A stretch of DNA of 64,000 nucleotides from an uncultured Pelagibacteraceae bacterium (GTDB lineage: Bacteria > Pseudomonadota > Alphaproteobacteria > Pelagibacterales > Pelagibacteraceae), in assembly GCA_902573235.1 (NCBI GenBank), contig CACGIZ010000002.1:1-64000 (forward strand), in the 5' to 3' direction. The stretch's first letter is position 1. Each line of letters begins with the position of its first letter. The translations under genes and the position numbers were made by a program. The notes under the pieces are model-generated. The model saw only the letters and a list, made by a program, of their open reading frames with translations, did no database searches and was not told the DNA's origin. Positions 21,849 through 31,496 of this stretch are shown piece by piece.

Positions 21849-23211
21849 TTTTAATTTTATTTTTTATTAGCCATAAACAAACCAAAGAAGGTATTACCAT
21901 AATAGTTGTTAAAACAAAAAATGTACCCCAATCTCCATTTAGCCAATCAACTAAAGCACCTGAGGAAGAAGCTAAAGTAGTTCTTCCAGCAGTACCAATA
22001 GAGGCAAGTAATGCATATTGTGTTGCAGTGTAAGTTCTATCAACCAAAAGTGAAATAAATGCAACAAACGCCACTGTTGCAAATGCAGCTGTTATATCAT
22101 CAGCGATAACAGCAATTGCAAATAAAATCTCAGATTTTCCTGTCCATGCTAAAACTGCAAATAAAAGATTTGTTAAAGCCATTAATCCTCCAGCAAAGAA
22201 CATTGTTTTTATTGTTCCAGCTCTCATCGCCATCACACCACCTAATAGAGTAAATACAACAGTTGTTATCCAACCTAATCCTTTTGAATAAATTGCTATT
22301 TGTCCTTTGGAAAATCCTATTTCTTTATAGAATACAATTGACATCCTTCCCATGAAAGCTTCACCTATTTTAAATAAAAAAACAAAACCTAAAATTCCTG
22401 CTGCAATTGCAAAGCCATTCTTTTTAAAAAAACTAATAACAGGCCCACCTATAGTTCCGGTAATATAAGCAATAAAGTTTGTGATAGCGTTACTTGATCC
22501 AAGTTTTCCCTCAATTAGTTTATCAGTCTCTCTTTGCTTTGATTGTCTATCTGTTTCAATTGGCTCATGAACGAACATTAATCCGATATTCATTAAAATA
22601 ATTAAGATACCCAAAACTAAAAAAGTAGCTTGCCAATAATCTGCAATACCAAGATTTTCAAAAAACTCAGCTGTAAATAAAGCTACAACTCCTCCTAATT
22701 TATAACCTGTCCACCAACCCACAACAGCCATAGCTGCACCTGCTGCCATTGATTTTCCCTCGTTCTCCTGTATTTGTTCAATTCTTAAAGCGTCTACAGT
22801 TATGTCTTGAGTAGCTGAGGCTATCGCAATTATTAATCCTACTGATATTAGAAGAGCCAAGTTTTGTGTAGGATTTATTAAACTCCAAATTATCAAACTT
22901 AATAAAATTATTATTTGCATTAAAACTATCCATCCTCTTCTATGACCTAGTTTTTTTGTTAAAATGGGTATTTGAATTCTATCTATTATAGGCGCCCATA
23001 GATAATTAAATGCATAAACACCAAAAATTAAACCTGCCCAACCAATCGTTGATCTGCTAAGACCTTCCTCTTTAAGCCAAAGACTTAAACTACTTGCAAT
23101 TAGAACCCATGGAAATCCACTGATGGAGCCTAAAAGCAATATTCTTAACATTCGAATATCTTTGTAAACCGATAAGGACTCAAGCCAGGAAGATTTTTTA
23201 ATTTCTGACAT
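21835..23211 (-). CDS. AmpG-like MFS transporter
   Basis: Twelve-TM style MFS, LGSISGFPWVLIASSLSLWLKEEGLSRSTIGW; start refined to MSEIKK. Confidence 0.82.
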   Translation of the reverse strand: MSEIKKSSWLESLSVYKDIRMLRILLLGSISGFPWVLIASSLSLWLKEEGLSRSTIGWAGLIFGVYAFNYLWAPIIDRIQIPILTKKLGHRRGWIVLMQIIILLSLIIWSLINPTQNLALLISVGLIIAIASATQDITVDALRIEQIQENEGKSMAAGAAMAVVGWWTGYKLGGVVALFTAEFFENLGIADYWQATFLVLGILIILMNIGLMFVHEPIETDRQSKQRETDKLIEGKLGSSNAITNFIAYITGTIGGPVISFFKKNGFAIAAGILGFVFLFKIGEAFMGRMSIVFYKEIGFSKGQIAIYSKGLGWITTVVFTLLGGVMAMRAGTIKTMFFAGGLMALTNLLFAVLAWTGKSEILFAIAVIADDITAAFATVAFVAFISLLVDRTYTATQYALLASIGTAGRTTLASSSGALVDWLNGDWGTFFVLTTIMVIPSLVCLWLIKNKIKIGAK

Positions 23212-23213
23212 AA

Positions 23214-24653
23214 TTAATTTCTCCAAAAAGAAGGTAAGAATAACACTAGTATAGCGAATAGCTCAAGTCTACCTAAAATCATACCTAAAGATAATATCCA
23301 TTTTGATATATCTGGGAGTGAAGAAAAATTTCCATTAGGTCCAATAATTGATCCTAATCCCGGCCCAACATTTGAAATAGATGTAGCTGCTCCAGATATA
23401 GCAGTAATGAAATCAAGACCTGATAGAGAGAGTAATGCAGTAATTGTGAAAAAAATAACTAAATATAGATAAATAAAAGAAATTATTGATGAAATAAATT
23501 TGTTATCAACTGGATTTTGATCATATTTTAAAACAAAAATTCCTTTCGGATAAATAATTTTTTTTAGTTGATTTACAATAAAAGAATAAAGAATTTGAAT
23601 TCTAAAAATTTTAATACCACATGTTGTTGATCCAGCACATCCACCTATAAACATTAAAGCTAAAAATAATATTATTGGAAAACTGCCCCAATTATCGTAT
23701 TGGGCATTAACATAGCCTGTTCCAGTTAAAATTGAAATTACATTAAAAAAAATTGATCTTAAATTAATTTGATTTGGATTAACAAATGATAGATAAATTG
23801 AAAGTATAATTATACTAAAAATTATAATCTTTATAAAAGTTTTAATCTGAACATCAGAAATTAATATTTTATTATTTCCGCTTAAGAATTTTATATAAGC
23901 TATAAATGGTAAACTTCCTAGAATTATGAATATCATAGCTGAAATCTCAATAGAGATACTATTAAAAAAACCAATAGAGTCGTTGTAATTTGAAAATCCA
24001 CCGGTTGCTATTGTTGTCATAGAGTGGGTTAAACTATCAAAAATATTCATACCAAGAATTTTATAAGAAAGGGCGCATAGTGCAGTTAGACCTGAATAGA
24101 TATAAATTAATCGAAGTGCAATTTCTTTGGATTTAGGTAAAATTTTTTCTGACGAGTCACTATTAGAAATTTGAAATAATTGCATACCACCGACGTTCAT
24201 TATTGGCATTAGGGTAATAGCCATTACAATAACACCTATACCACCTAACCATTGCAGAATTGCTCTCCAAAATAAAATTCCTTTTGGAATACTTTCAAGA
24301 TTTGGAATAATAGTTGAGCCAGTTGTTGTAATCCCTGACATACTTTCAAAAAAAGCATTGGTGAATGAGAATTCAACATTTGAAAAAACAAAAGGCAAAG
24401 ATCCAAACAAAGCAATACTTAGCCAAGATAATGCAGTTAATAAAAATGCTTGTTGTAAATTTAACCTTTTATCATGATCTAAATTTGATAAAAAAAATAA
24501 TGTACCAAATATGATTGTTACAATTGACGACCCAAAAAAAGATGAGTCTAATTGATTATAAACAAATTGTACAATCACGGGGATTAACATGAAAATCCCT
24601 AGGATTATTTGTAAAATTCCTAGTGTAAAAAAAACAGTTTTATAATTTGTCAT
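23214..24653 (-). CDS. trkH: TrkH-type potassium uptake permease
   Basis: SMSGITTTGSTI, GGCAGSTTCGIKIFR. Confidence 0.92.
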   Translation of the reverse strand: MTNYKTVFFTLGILQIILGIFMLIPVIVQFVYNQLDSSFFGSSIVTIIFGTLFFLSNLDHDKRLNLQQAFLLTALSWLSIALFGSLPFVFSNVEFSFTNAFFESMSGITTTGSTIIPNLESIPKGILFWRAILQWLGGIGVIVMAITLMPIMNVGGMQLFQISNSDSSEKILPKSKEIALRLIYIYSGLTALCALSYKILGMNIFDSLTHSMTTIATGGFSNYNDSIGFFNSISIEISAMIFIILGSLPFIAYIKFLSGNNKILISDVQIKTFIKIIIFSIIILSIYLSFVNPNQINLRSIFFNVISILTGTGYVNAQYDNWGSFPIILFLALMFIGGCAGSTTCGIKIFRIQILYSFIVNQLKKIIYPKGIFVLKYDQNPVDNKFISSIISFIYLYLVIFFTITALLSLSGLDFITAISGAATSISNVGPGLGSIIGPNGNFSSLPDISKWILSLGMILGRLELFAILVLFLPSFWRN

Positions 24654-24740
24654 TTTGAAAGGACATTATTTTATGGTAAATAAATTTCAACTCTATAAGA
24701 ATTAACTAAATCATTAATTTAAGATTTTTTTAGATTATTC

Positions 24741-26303
24741 ATGATTAAAAAAGAAAATTTTGAAAAAACAAGTGCATGGCCCTTTGTTGAGGCTAAAAAA
24801 ATGCTTCGTGAAAGAAAATCTATAATTGAAAAAAAAGGAAAAATTACACTTCAAACAGGCTATGGTCCAAGTGGTCTACCACATATTGGCACTTTTGGAG
24901 AGGTAGCGAGAACTTCAATGATGGTTAATGCCCTTAAAAAATTAACAGAGATTCCTACTGAAATTATAACTTTCTCAGATGATATGGATGGTTTGAGAAA
25001 AATACCTGATAATGTACCTCAAAAAGAACTTCTTGAAAAAAATTTGCACAAACCTTTAACACAAGTCCCAGATCCGTTTAAAAAATATAATAGTTTTGGT
25101 GAACACAATAATGAAATGTTAAAAAATTTTTTAGATAATTTTAATTTTGATTATAACTTTAAAAGTTCAACCCTACTTTATAAATCTGGTTTTTTTAATT
25201 CTTCTCTTCAAATTATATTGGAAAATTATGAGGGTATAATGAATATAATACTTCCAACCTTAGGTAAAGATCGTCAAAAAACATATAGTCCATTTCTTCC
25301 AATATGTCCTGATACTGGTCACGTACTAGAAATTCCTGTTAAAAGTATAGAAAAAGAAAAATCCAAAATTATTTTTAATAATAATGGAAAAGATCTGGAA
25401 ATTAGCATTTTAGATGGAAACTGTAAATTACAGTGGAAAGTTGATTGGGCTATGCGTTGGTACGCTCTTGATGTTGATTTTGAAATGTATGGTAAAGATT
25501 TAATTGAAAGCGCAATACTATCAACAAAAATAATTAAATTAATCGGGAAAACAAACCCATCAGGTTTTGCTTATGAATTATTCTTAGATGAAAAAGGAGA
25601 AAAAATTTCAAAATCTAAAGGAAATGGAATAACAATCGATCAGTGGTTAGAATACGCGTCACCAGAGAGTTTGTCATTGTACATGTATCAAAATCCCAGA
25701 AGGGCAAAGAAATTATATAAGGATATAGTTCCTAAAACAGTTGATGATTATTTAGATTTTTTAGAAAAAGCAAAGTCTCAAAATGAATTACAATTATTAA
25801 TGAACCCAGTTTGGCATGTTCATAATAGTAAAGTGCCAAATGAAAAAATGATTATGTCATTTTCAATGCTCCTTAATCTTGTAGAAACTAGTAATGCAAA
25901 CAGCAAAGAGCTTTTATGGAAATTTGTTAAAAAATACAAATCTAATATTTCTGAAAAAGATCATCCCATTTTTGATAAATTAGTTGGGTATGCGATTAAT
26001 TACTTTAATGATGTAATTAAGATTAAAAAAAAATATAAAAAGCCAAATAATGAAGAAAAATTTGCTTTAGAGGCATTGGTTAAAGCATTAGAAAAATGTA
26101 ATGACACAATGAAACCAGAGGATATTCAAACTTTGATATATTCAACTGGAAAAGAAAACGGTTATTCTGAAAACCTGAGAGATTGGTTTAAATTAATTTA
26201 TGAAGTTGTATTTGGTGATGAAAATGGTCCGCGAATGGGTTTTTTTATAAGTTTTTTTGGTGTTAAAGAAACAAAAGATCTTATAATAAATAAAATTAAA
26301 TAA
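24741..26303 (+). CDS. lysS: Lysyl-tRNA synthetase, class I
   Basis: GYGPSGLPHIGTFGE (HIGH-type), KISKSKGNG (KMSK-type). Confidence 0.93.
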   Translation: MIKKENFEKTSAWPFVEAKKMLRERKSIIEKKGKITLQTGYGPSGLPHIGTFGEVARTSMMVNALKKLTEIPTEIITFSDDMDGLRKIPDNVPQKELLEKNLHKPLTQVPDPFKKYNSFGEHNNEMLKNFLDNFNFDYNFKSSTLLYKSGFFNSSLQIILENYEGIMNIILPTLGKDRQKTYSPFLPICPDTGHVLEIPVKSIEKEKSKIIFNNNGKDLEISILDGNCKLQWKVDWAMRWYALDVDFEMYGKDLIESAILSTKIIKLIGKTNPSGFAYELFLDEKGEKISKSKGNGITIDQWLEYASPESLSLYMYQNPRRAKKLYKDIVPKTVDDYLDFLEKAKSQNELQLLMNPVWHVHNSKVPNEKMIMSFSMLLNLVETSNANSKELLWKFVKKYKSNISEKDHPIFDKLVGYAINYFNDVIKIKKKYKKPNNEEKFALEALVKALEKCNDTMKPEDIQTLIYSTGKENGYSENLRDWFKLIYEVVFGDENGPRMGFFISFFGVKETKDLIINKIK

Positions 26304-27349
26304 TGTTTTCTAATATAAGATCCTTAATTTTTAAAATAGATCCAGAGACTGCACATGGTTTAGCAATTAAGTCTCTCAAGTTGAATTTTGTTCCAAATAT
26401 TATTCAAGAGGAAAAAAATAATCCATTATTTAAAACAAAATTATTTAATAAGGATATAGATAACCCAATAGGTATGGCAGCTGGTTTTGATAAAAATGCT
26501 GAGGTCTATAATTCTTTATTTAAATTAGGATTTGGTTTTGTTGAAGTTGGAACTATTACACCTCTTAAACAATATGGAAACCCAAAACCAAGAGTTTTTA
26601 GATTAGTTGAGGATGAAGCTTTAATCAATAGACTTGGTTTTAATAATCAAGGTGCAAAAAATATTTCAGATAGAATTAAGAAAAATAGACCAACAGGTTT
26701 ACTTGGAATAAATATTGGGCCTAATAAGGATACAAAAGAACGAGAAAAAGATTATATAGAGTGTTTAAAAACTTTTCATAATAGTAGCGATTATATTACT
26801 ATAAATATTTCTTCACCAAATACTGAAGATCTTAGAGATTTTCACAATCAAAATAAGTTGAATGATTTATTAGGAATTATAGATAAAGAAAAAAAAAATT
26901 TAAGGTCTCAGACTCCAATTGTAGTGAAAGTATCACCTGATATTGATGATAAAGAAATAAAAAAAATTTCTGAAGTTCTTTTGAGTAATAATGTTGCAGC
27001 AGTTATAGTTTCTAATACATCAGACTCAACAAGAGATGATTTAAAAAATACTCAAAGTTATCAAAAAGGAGGTTTATCAGGCAAACCTATTGAGCTTAAA
27101 TCTACCAAACTGATAGGTAAGTTTTATAATATTCTTAATGGAAGAATAAAGATAATTGGAGTAGGTGGGGTAGACTCTGGAAAAAGTGCGTATGAAAAAT
27201 TTTTAGCTGGTGCAAATTATGTTCAACTCTATACTGGTATGGTTTTTAGAGGTCCAAATATTGTTAACTTGATTAAAAAAGAGCTTAAAGAATTATTGTT
27301 GGTAGATGGTGTAAAAAATTATAGTGAAATTGTAGGAAAAACAAAATAA
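26303..27349 (+). CDS. pyrD: Dihydroorotate dehydrogenase (class 2)
   Basis: NPIGMAAGFDKNAE, NISSPNTEDLRDF, GGVDSGKSAYEK. Confidence 0.95.
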   Translation: MFSNIRSLIFKIDPETAHGLAIKSLKLNFVPNIIQEEKNNPLFKTKLFNKDIDNPIGMAAGFDKNAEVYNSLFKLGFGFVEVGTITPLKQYGNPKPRVFRLVEDEALINRLGFNNQGAKNISDRIKKNRPTGLLGINIGPNKDTKEREKDYIECLKTFHNSSDYITINISSPNTEDLRDFHNQNKLNDLLGIIDKEKKNLRSQTPIVVKVSPDIDDKEIKKISEVLLSNNVAAVIVSNTSDSTRDDLKNTQSYQKGGLSGKPIELKSTKLIGKFYNILNGRIKIIGVGGVDSGKSAYEKFLAGANYVQLYTGMVFRGPNIVNLIKKELKELLLVDGVKNYSEIVGKTK

Positions 27350-27365
27350 CCTAAATCTAATAAAC

Positions 27366-27394
27366 TTGACGCAATCAATATCTAACTTTATATA
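27366..27394 (+). promoter_or_regulatory. Sigma70-like promoter for rpmB (TTGACG-N17-TATATA)
   Basis: Both hexamers with 17-nt spacer; -10 ends 12 nt before the rpmB ATG. Confidence 0.7.
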
Positions 27395-27406
27395 GACGAT
27401 CATATA

Positions 27407-27721
27407 ATGACAAAAAAATGCGAACTTACTGGAAAAAATCCAATGAAAGGTCATAATGTTAGTCATGCTAACAACAAAACTAAAAGGCGATTTTTACCAA
27501 ATTTAAAAAAAGTAAAATTTACAAGTGAAATTTTAAAAAGAAGCTTGAAGTTAACTGTAAGTAACGCAGGAGTAAGGTCAGTCGATAAAAAAGGTAGTTT
27601 TGATGAATTTTTAAAAACAGTTAAAAATAAAAATTTATCCCCTCGTTTAAAAAAACTAAAAAAAAATCTACTGATAAAGTCTCCTTATCAAAAAAAAACA
27701 GTTCAGTCTAAATCTGTATAA
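27407..27721 (+). CDS. rpmB: 50S ribosomal protein L28
   Basis: [29 protein letters not shown]. Confidence 0.97.
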   Translation: MTKKCELTGKNPMKGHNVSHANNKTKRRFLPNLKKVKFTSEILKRSLKLTVSNAGVRSVDKKGSFDEFLKTVKNKNLSPRLKKLKKNLLIKSPYQKKTVQSKSV

Positions 27722-28269
27722 TGAAAAGATCATTTTTTCTTCTGTCACTTTTGATGGGAGCAGTTGTATTATCTTCTAATTATCTTGTTCAATTTCCTGT
27801 AAATTATTATGGGTTAAATCAAATATTGACTTATGGTGCATTTAGTTATCCAGTAGCTTTTTTAATCACAGATTTAGCCAATAGATCTTACGGCAAAATA
27901 GTAGCAAGAAAAATTGTATATTTTGGTTTTTTCCTAGGCATAGGTTTCACTGTTTTATTTTCCACTAATTTTGCAGATTTAATTTCAATTAGAATTGCTA
28001 TTGGATCTGGAGTTGCATTTTTAACTGCCCAACTTCTCGATGTTCAAATATTTGATAATTTAAGAAAAAAAAAATGGTTTGTTGCTCCACTTACTTCTTC
28101 ACTGTTTGGATCAACAGTCGATACTTTTTTATTTTTTTCAATTTCTTTTTACGAAACTGGGATACCATGGTTTACCTTGGCGTTAGGAGATTTAACAGTA
28201 AAGATAATTGTAGCATTAATTATGCTTATTCCATTTAGAATGTTATTAAAAACATTTAAACCAATTTGA
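27721..28269 (+). CDS. Queuosine precursor transporter (YhhQ/DUF165 family)
   Basis: AFLITDLANRSYGKIVARKIV, membrane protein. Confidence 0.82.
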   Translation: MKRSFFLLSLLMGAVVLSSNYLVQFPVNYYGLNQILTYGAFSYPVAFLITDLANRSYGKIVARKIVYFGFFLGIGFTVLFSTNFADLISIRIAIGSGVAFLTAQLLDVQIFDNLRKKKWFVAPLTSSLFGSTVDTFLFFSISFYETGIPWFTLALGDLTVKIIVALIMLIPFRMLLKTFKPI

Positions 28270-28270
28270 T

Positions 28271-29218
28271 TTAATATAAATATTTATAAGCCAATATTTT
28301 ATAAGCTAACTTTGCAACTAAAAAATTATATGAGTTGAAACCTTTTATTGGAGATAGTTCATTTATATCAGCACCAACAATATTTGAATTTTTGGCAGCT
28401 ATTTTTATAATTTTTAAAGTCTCATCCCATAATAAACCTCCTGGTTCGGGAGTTCCTGTTGCCGGCATAATACTTGAATCCAAACCATCAACATCAAATG
28501 TTAAATAAACGGTTTTATTTTTTATAAGTTTTTTGAATTTATTTAAATTCCAATTAGATTTATCTTTAGCCCAAAAAATATTAATTCTAGATTTATTTTT
28601 TTTTAAAAAAGGTATTTCACTTTGAGAAATATTTCTTATTCCAAAAGAGATAATAGACACGTTTTTGTAGTCCAAACATCGTCTAATAGCAGATGCATGT
28701 GAAAATTTTTCTCCATTATAGCTATCTCTTAAATCAGCGTGAGCATCAAAATGTAAGAGACAAATATTTTTGTATTTTTTTACAAAAGGTAAAATACATC
28801 CAGGAGTTATTGAATGTTCTCCACCAAATGTCATTGGAAAAAGTTTTTTATCTATAATTAACTTATTGATATTTGCCATTTTTTCGAGTGCTTTATTGAT
28901 ATTTTTATCAATTTTAAAAGGTTTTAATGTTTTAATTCCAATTTTTTTATAAGGTTCACAATTTAATTCCTCATCATAAAGCTCTACTTGATGTGAAGCT
29001 TTAATTATTTCTTTCGGACCATTTCTAGTGCCTCCACCGTAACTTACAGTTTTTTCCAAACCAAAAGGAATAATTACAACCTTTTCTTTGAAATTAAATT
29101 TATTATCAATTCCAAGGAAACCATTTTTATTTGATAGATATTGCAATTTTTTATCCAAAAATTTTTGAAAAGTTTTTTCTACTTCTGTTTTTCCATTCAC
29201 CTTTATGGTATGCATCAC
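28271..29218 (-). CDS. speB: Agmatinase / ureohydrolase family
   Basis: GGEHSITPG, HFDAHADLRD, FDVDGLDSSIMPATGTPEPGG metal ligands retained. Confidence 0.88.
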   Translation of the reverse strand: MMHTIKVNGKTEVEKTFQKFLDKKLQYLSNKNGFLGIDNKFNFKEKVVIIPFGLEKTVSYGGGTRNGPKEIIKASHQVELYDEELNCEPYKKIGIKTLKPFKIDKNINKALEKMANINKLIIDKKLFPMTFGGEHSITPGCILPFVKKYKNICLLHFDAHADLRDSYNGEKFSHASAIRRCLDYKNVSIISFGIRNISQSEIPFLKKNKSRINIFWAKDKSNWNLNKFKKLIKNKTVYLTFDVDGLDSSIMPATGTPEPGGLLWDETLKIIKIAAKNSNIVGADINELSPIKGFNSYNFLVAKLAYKILAYKYLY

Positions 29219-30194
29219 TTATAATTAAAGGTAATACACTTGTAGCTTCAGCATAGACCATTTGTTCTTTAGTCACATCTACTTTACCCCATGAACTAGC
29301 CTCTTTTAAAGTTGAGCTACTACACGCACCATCTCGAGAGTCTGCTACTGTGATTTGTATAGCATACTTATGCATATCCACCTCTTTACCTAATAGCTCA
29401 GCACATATTACAGTATCTTGAATAAAATTTTTTGGGACACCACCACCTATCATAAATAAACCTGAACCTTTTGATTTAATTTTTATTTCAGTTAATTCTC
29501 TAAATTCTTTAATTGAGTCTATTGTTAAATGATTATCTGGATTTTTTTCTTGATGTATCACCAGACCAAATCCCGCACTAGAATCCGTAAAAGCAGGACA
29601 AAATATTGGAACATTATTGTCATACGCTGTTTCAATTAAAGAGTCTTTTTTTTTAGAATTTTCTTTAAGATACTTTCCTATTTCATGAATAAATTCTCTT
29701 GAAGTATAGCTTTTTGGCTCTAATTTGTCTGCTATTTCACATATTTTTTTATCACATATTTGCAACTCATCTTCGTCAATATAGGTATCGTATATTCTGT
29801 CTATATAATTTTTTCTTAATTCTTTATCATCTTGAAATTGAGAGCCTTGATAATGCTTAAATCCTAATGCCTCAAAAAAATCCATATCAATAATAGATGC
29901 TCCAGTTGCAACAATTGCATCTACCATATTATATTTAACCATATCTTTATAAATGTTCATACAGCCTGCAGCAGAAGTAGAACCTGCCAATGTTAAAAAA
30001 ATTGTACAATCTTTATCTTTCAGCATATCATTATAAATATTTGCAGCGTTAGCAGTTTCTCTTGAAACAAATGACATTTTCTCCATTGATGAAATAATTT
30101 TTCTAGAGTCAAATGATGTTATATCAATATGTTCAACTGGATTTTTTAAGAAATCTTTCTTGCTGTTATGACCTAAGTTTTTTTTTTCAGACAT
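29151..30194 (-). CDS. Deoxyhypusine synthase-like protein (probable homospermidine/polyamine synthase)
   Basis: DHS-family NMVDAIVATGASI and SSWGKV (catalytic Lys context). Confidence 0.82.
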   Translation of the reverse strand: MSEKKNLGHNSKKDFLKNPVEHIDITSFDSRKIISSMEKMSFVSRETANAANIYNDMLKDKDCTIFLTLAGSTSAAGCMNIYKDMVKYNMVDAIVATGASIIDMDFFEALGFKHYQGSQFQDDKELRKNYIDRIYDTYIDEDELQICDKKICEIADKLEPKSYTSREFIHEIGKYLKENSKKKDSLIETAYDNNVPIFCPAFTDSSAGFGLVIHQEKNPDNHLTIDSIKEFRELTEIKIKSKGSGLFMIGGGVPKNFIQDTVICAELLGKEVDMHKYAIQITVADSRDGACSSSTLKEASSWGKVDVTKEQMVYAEATSVLPLIISDAYHKGEWKNRSRKNFSKIFG

Positions 30195-31378
30195 TAAGCA
30201 ACCAAAGTAGCTTTATTAATGTCTTTGTCATAAAGTGTCATTATAGGTTTGTCTTCGACTTCATAAATTTCATTAGAAAAGAAACCATTAAATTCAGTTC
30301 TAAAAGTCAAACCGTAAGCTCCTAGCTGTCCAAGTTCTATGTAATCATTTTCTTTAATATTATTTGGAAGAAGAAATGGACCTCTCATATAATCCATACT
30401 ATCACAAGTTGGACCATAAAAATCAAATGCAGTTAATTTTTTAGATATAATCTTATTTGAGCTATCTTTAATCATTTTAGATGGAAATACTATATTAGGA
30501 GTTCCTGCATCAAAAAGGGTTCCATAAGTTCCATCATTAATATAAAGTTTTTGTTTTTTTCGTAAATTGACTCTTACTATCGTGGATCCACTCTCAGCTA
30601 CTAGAGCTCTTCCTGGTTCACATATAATCTCTGGTAAATTACTTAATTTTAAGTTTTCTAAACTCTTTTTTATTTCATCAAAATAATTATCTAATGATTG
30701 AGGAATTAGATCAGGATATATAGTTGGAAAGCCACCTCCTACATTTATGTAGTTAGGAGTTATTTTTGTCTTTTTAATAATATTTCCTATTTCAGTTATA
30801 CCCTTGGCATAAGAAATAGGGTGCATGCATTGTGATCCAACGTGAAAACTTAAACCGATTTTATTTGAGTGTTGTTTTACTAGTCTTAAAAGTCCAGCAG
30901 CTTCAGAATTTAGTGCACCAAATTTTTTAGATAAATCAATTTCAGCATGTTCATTTGAAACTGCTACTCTCACGAATAATTCAAGATCTTTAGCCTTACC
31001 TGTGCTTTCAATAATCTTTATTAGTTCATCTTTTGTATCTAATGCAAAAGTTTTAATTCCATATTTGAAATAAGCTTCGCTAATACTCTCTCTACTTTTA
31101 ACAGTATGCATAAAAGAACATTTTGCTGATTGACTAAATTTTCTAACAGACTTTATTTCCTCTATCGAAGCAACGTCAAATTGTTCAATACCACTTTTTA
31201 TTAGGGTTTTTATTACTTCTGAATTTGGGTTTGTTTTTACCGCAAATAAGATTTTTCCTGGAAACTTTTTTTGAAAGTAACTGGATGCAGAAAGAATAGA
31301 ATTCTTTCTAATGCAGTAAACCGGTTTATCAGGTTTCAGTTGAGTTACTAGCTCTTCAACTGACTTAAATTTTTGCAT
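30194..31378 (-). CDS. Ornithine/lysine decarboxylase, alanine-racemase fold (PLP)
   Basis: FAVKTNPNSEVIK PLP-lysine motif, GGGFPTIYP, YGPTCDSMD. Confidence 0.88.
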   Translation of the reverse strand: MQKFKSVEELVTQLKPDKPVYCIRKNSILSASSYFQKKFPGKILFAVKTNPNSEVIKTLIKSGIEQFDVASIEEIKSVRKFSQSAKCSFMHTVKSRESISEAYFKYGIKTFALDTKDELIKIIESTGKAKDLELFVRVAVSNEHAEIDLSKKFGALNSEAAGLLRLVKQHSNKIGLSFHVGSQCMHPISYAKGITEIGNIIKKTKITPNYINVGGGFPTIYPDLIPQSLDNYFDEIKKSLENLKLSNLPEIICEPGRALVAESGSTIVRVNLRKKQKLYINDGTYGTLFDAGTPNIVFPSKMIKDSSNKIISKKLTAFDFYGPTCDSMDYMRGPFLLPNNIKENDYIELGQLGAYGLTFRTEFNGFFSNEIYEVEDKPIMTLYDKDINKATLVA

Positions 31379-31496
31379 CTTAAATGCCCCCCAAAAAAAT
31401 TTAACAAAAAAAGTCTTTAAATTTTAAAAACTTTAGTAATTGCAGCAATTAATTCAATATATATTTAATGTAAAGTAAATAATGACCTATTGAATT

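Noticed and set aside
31379-31496. speF-type leader RNA upstream of the decarboxylase
   Set aside because: The gap is only 118 nt and shows no extended structure resembling the long speF leader.
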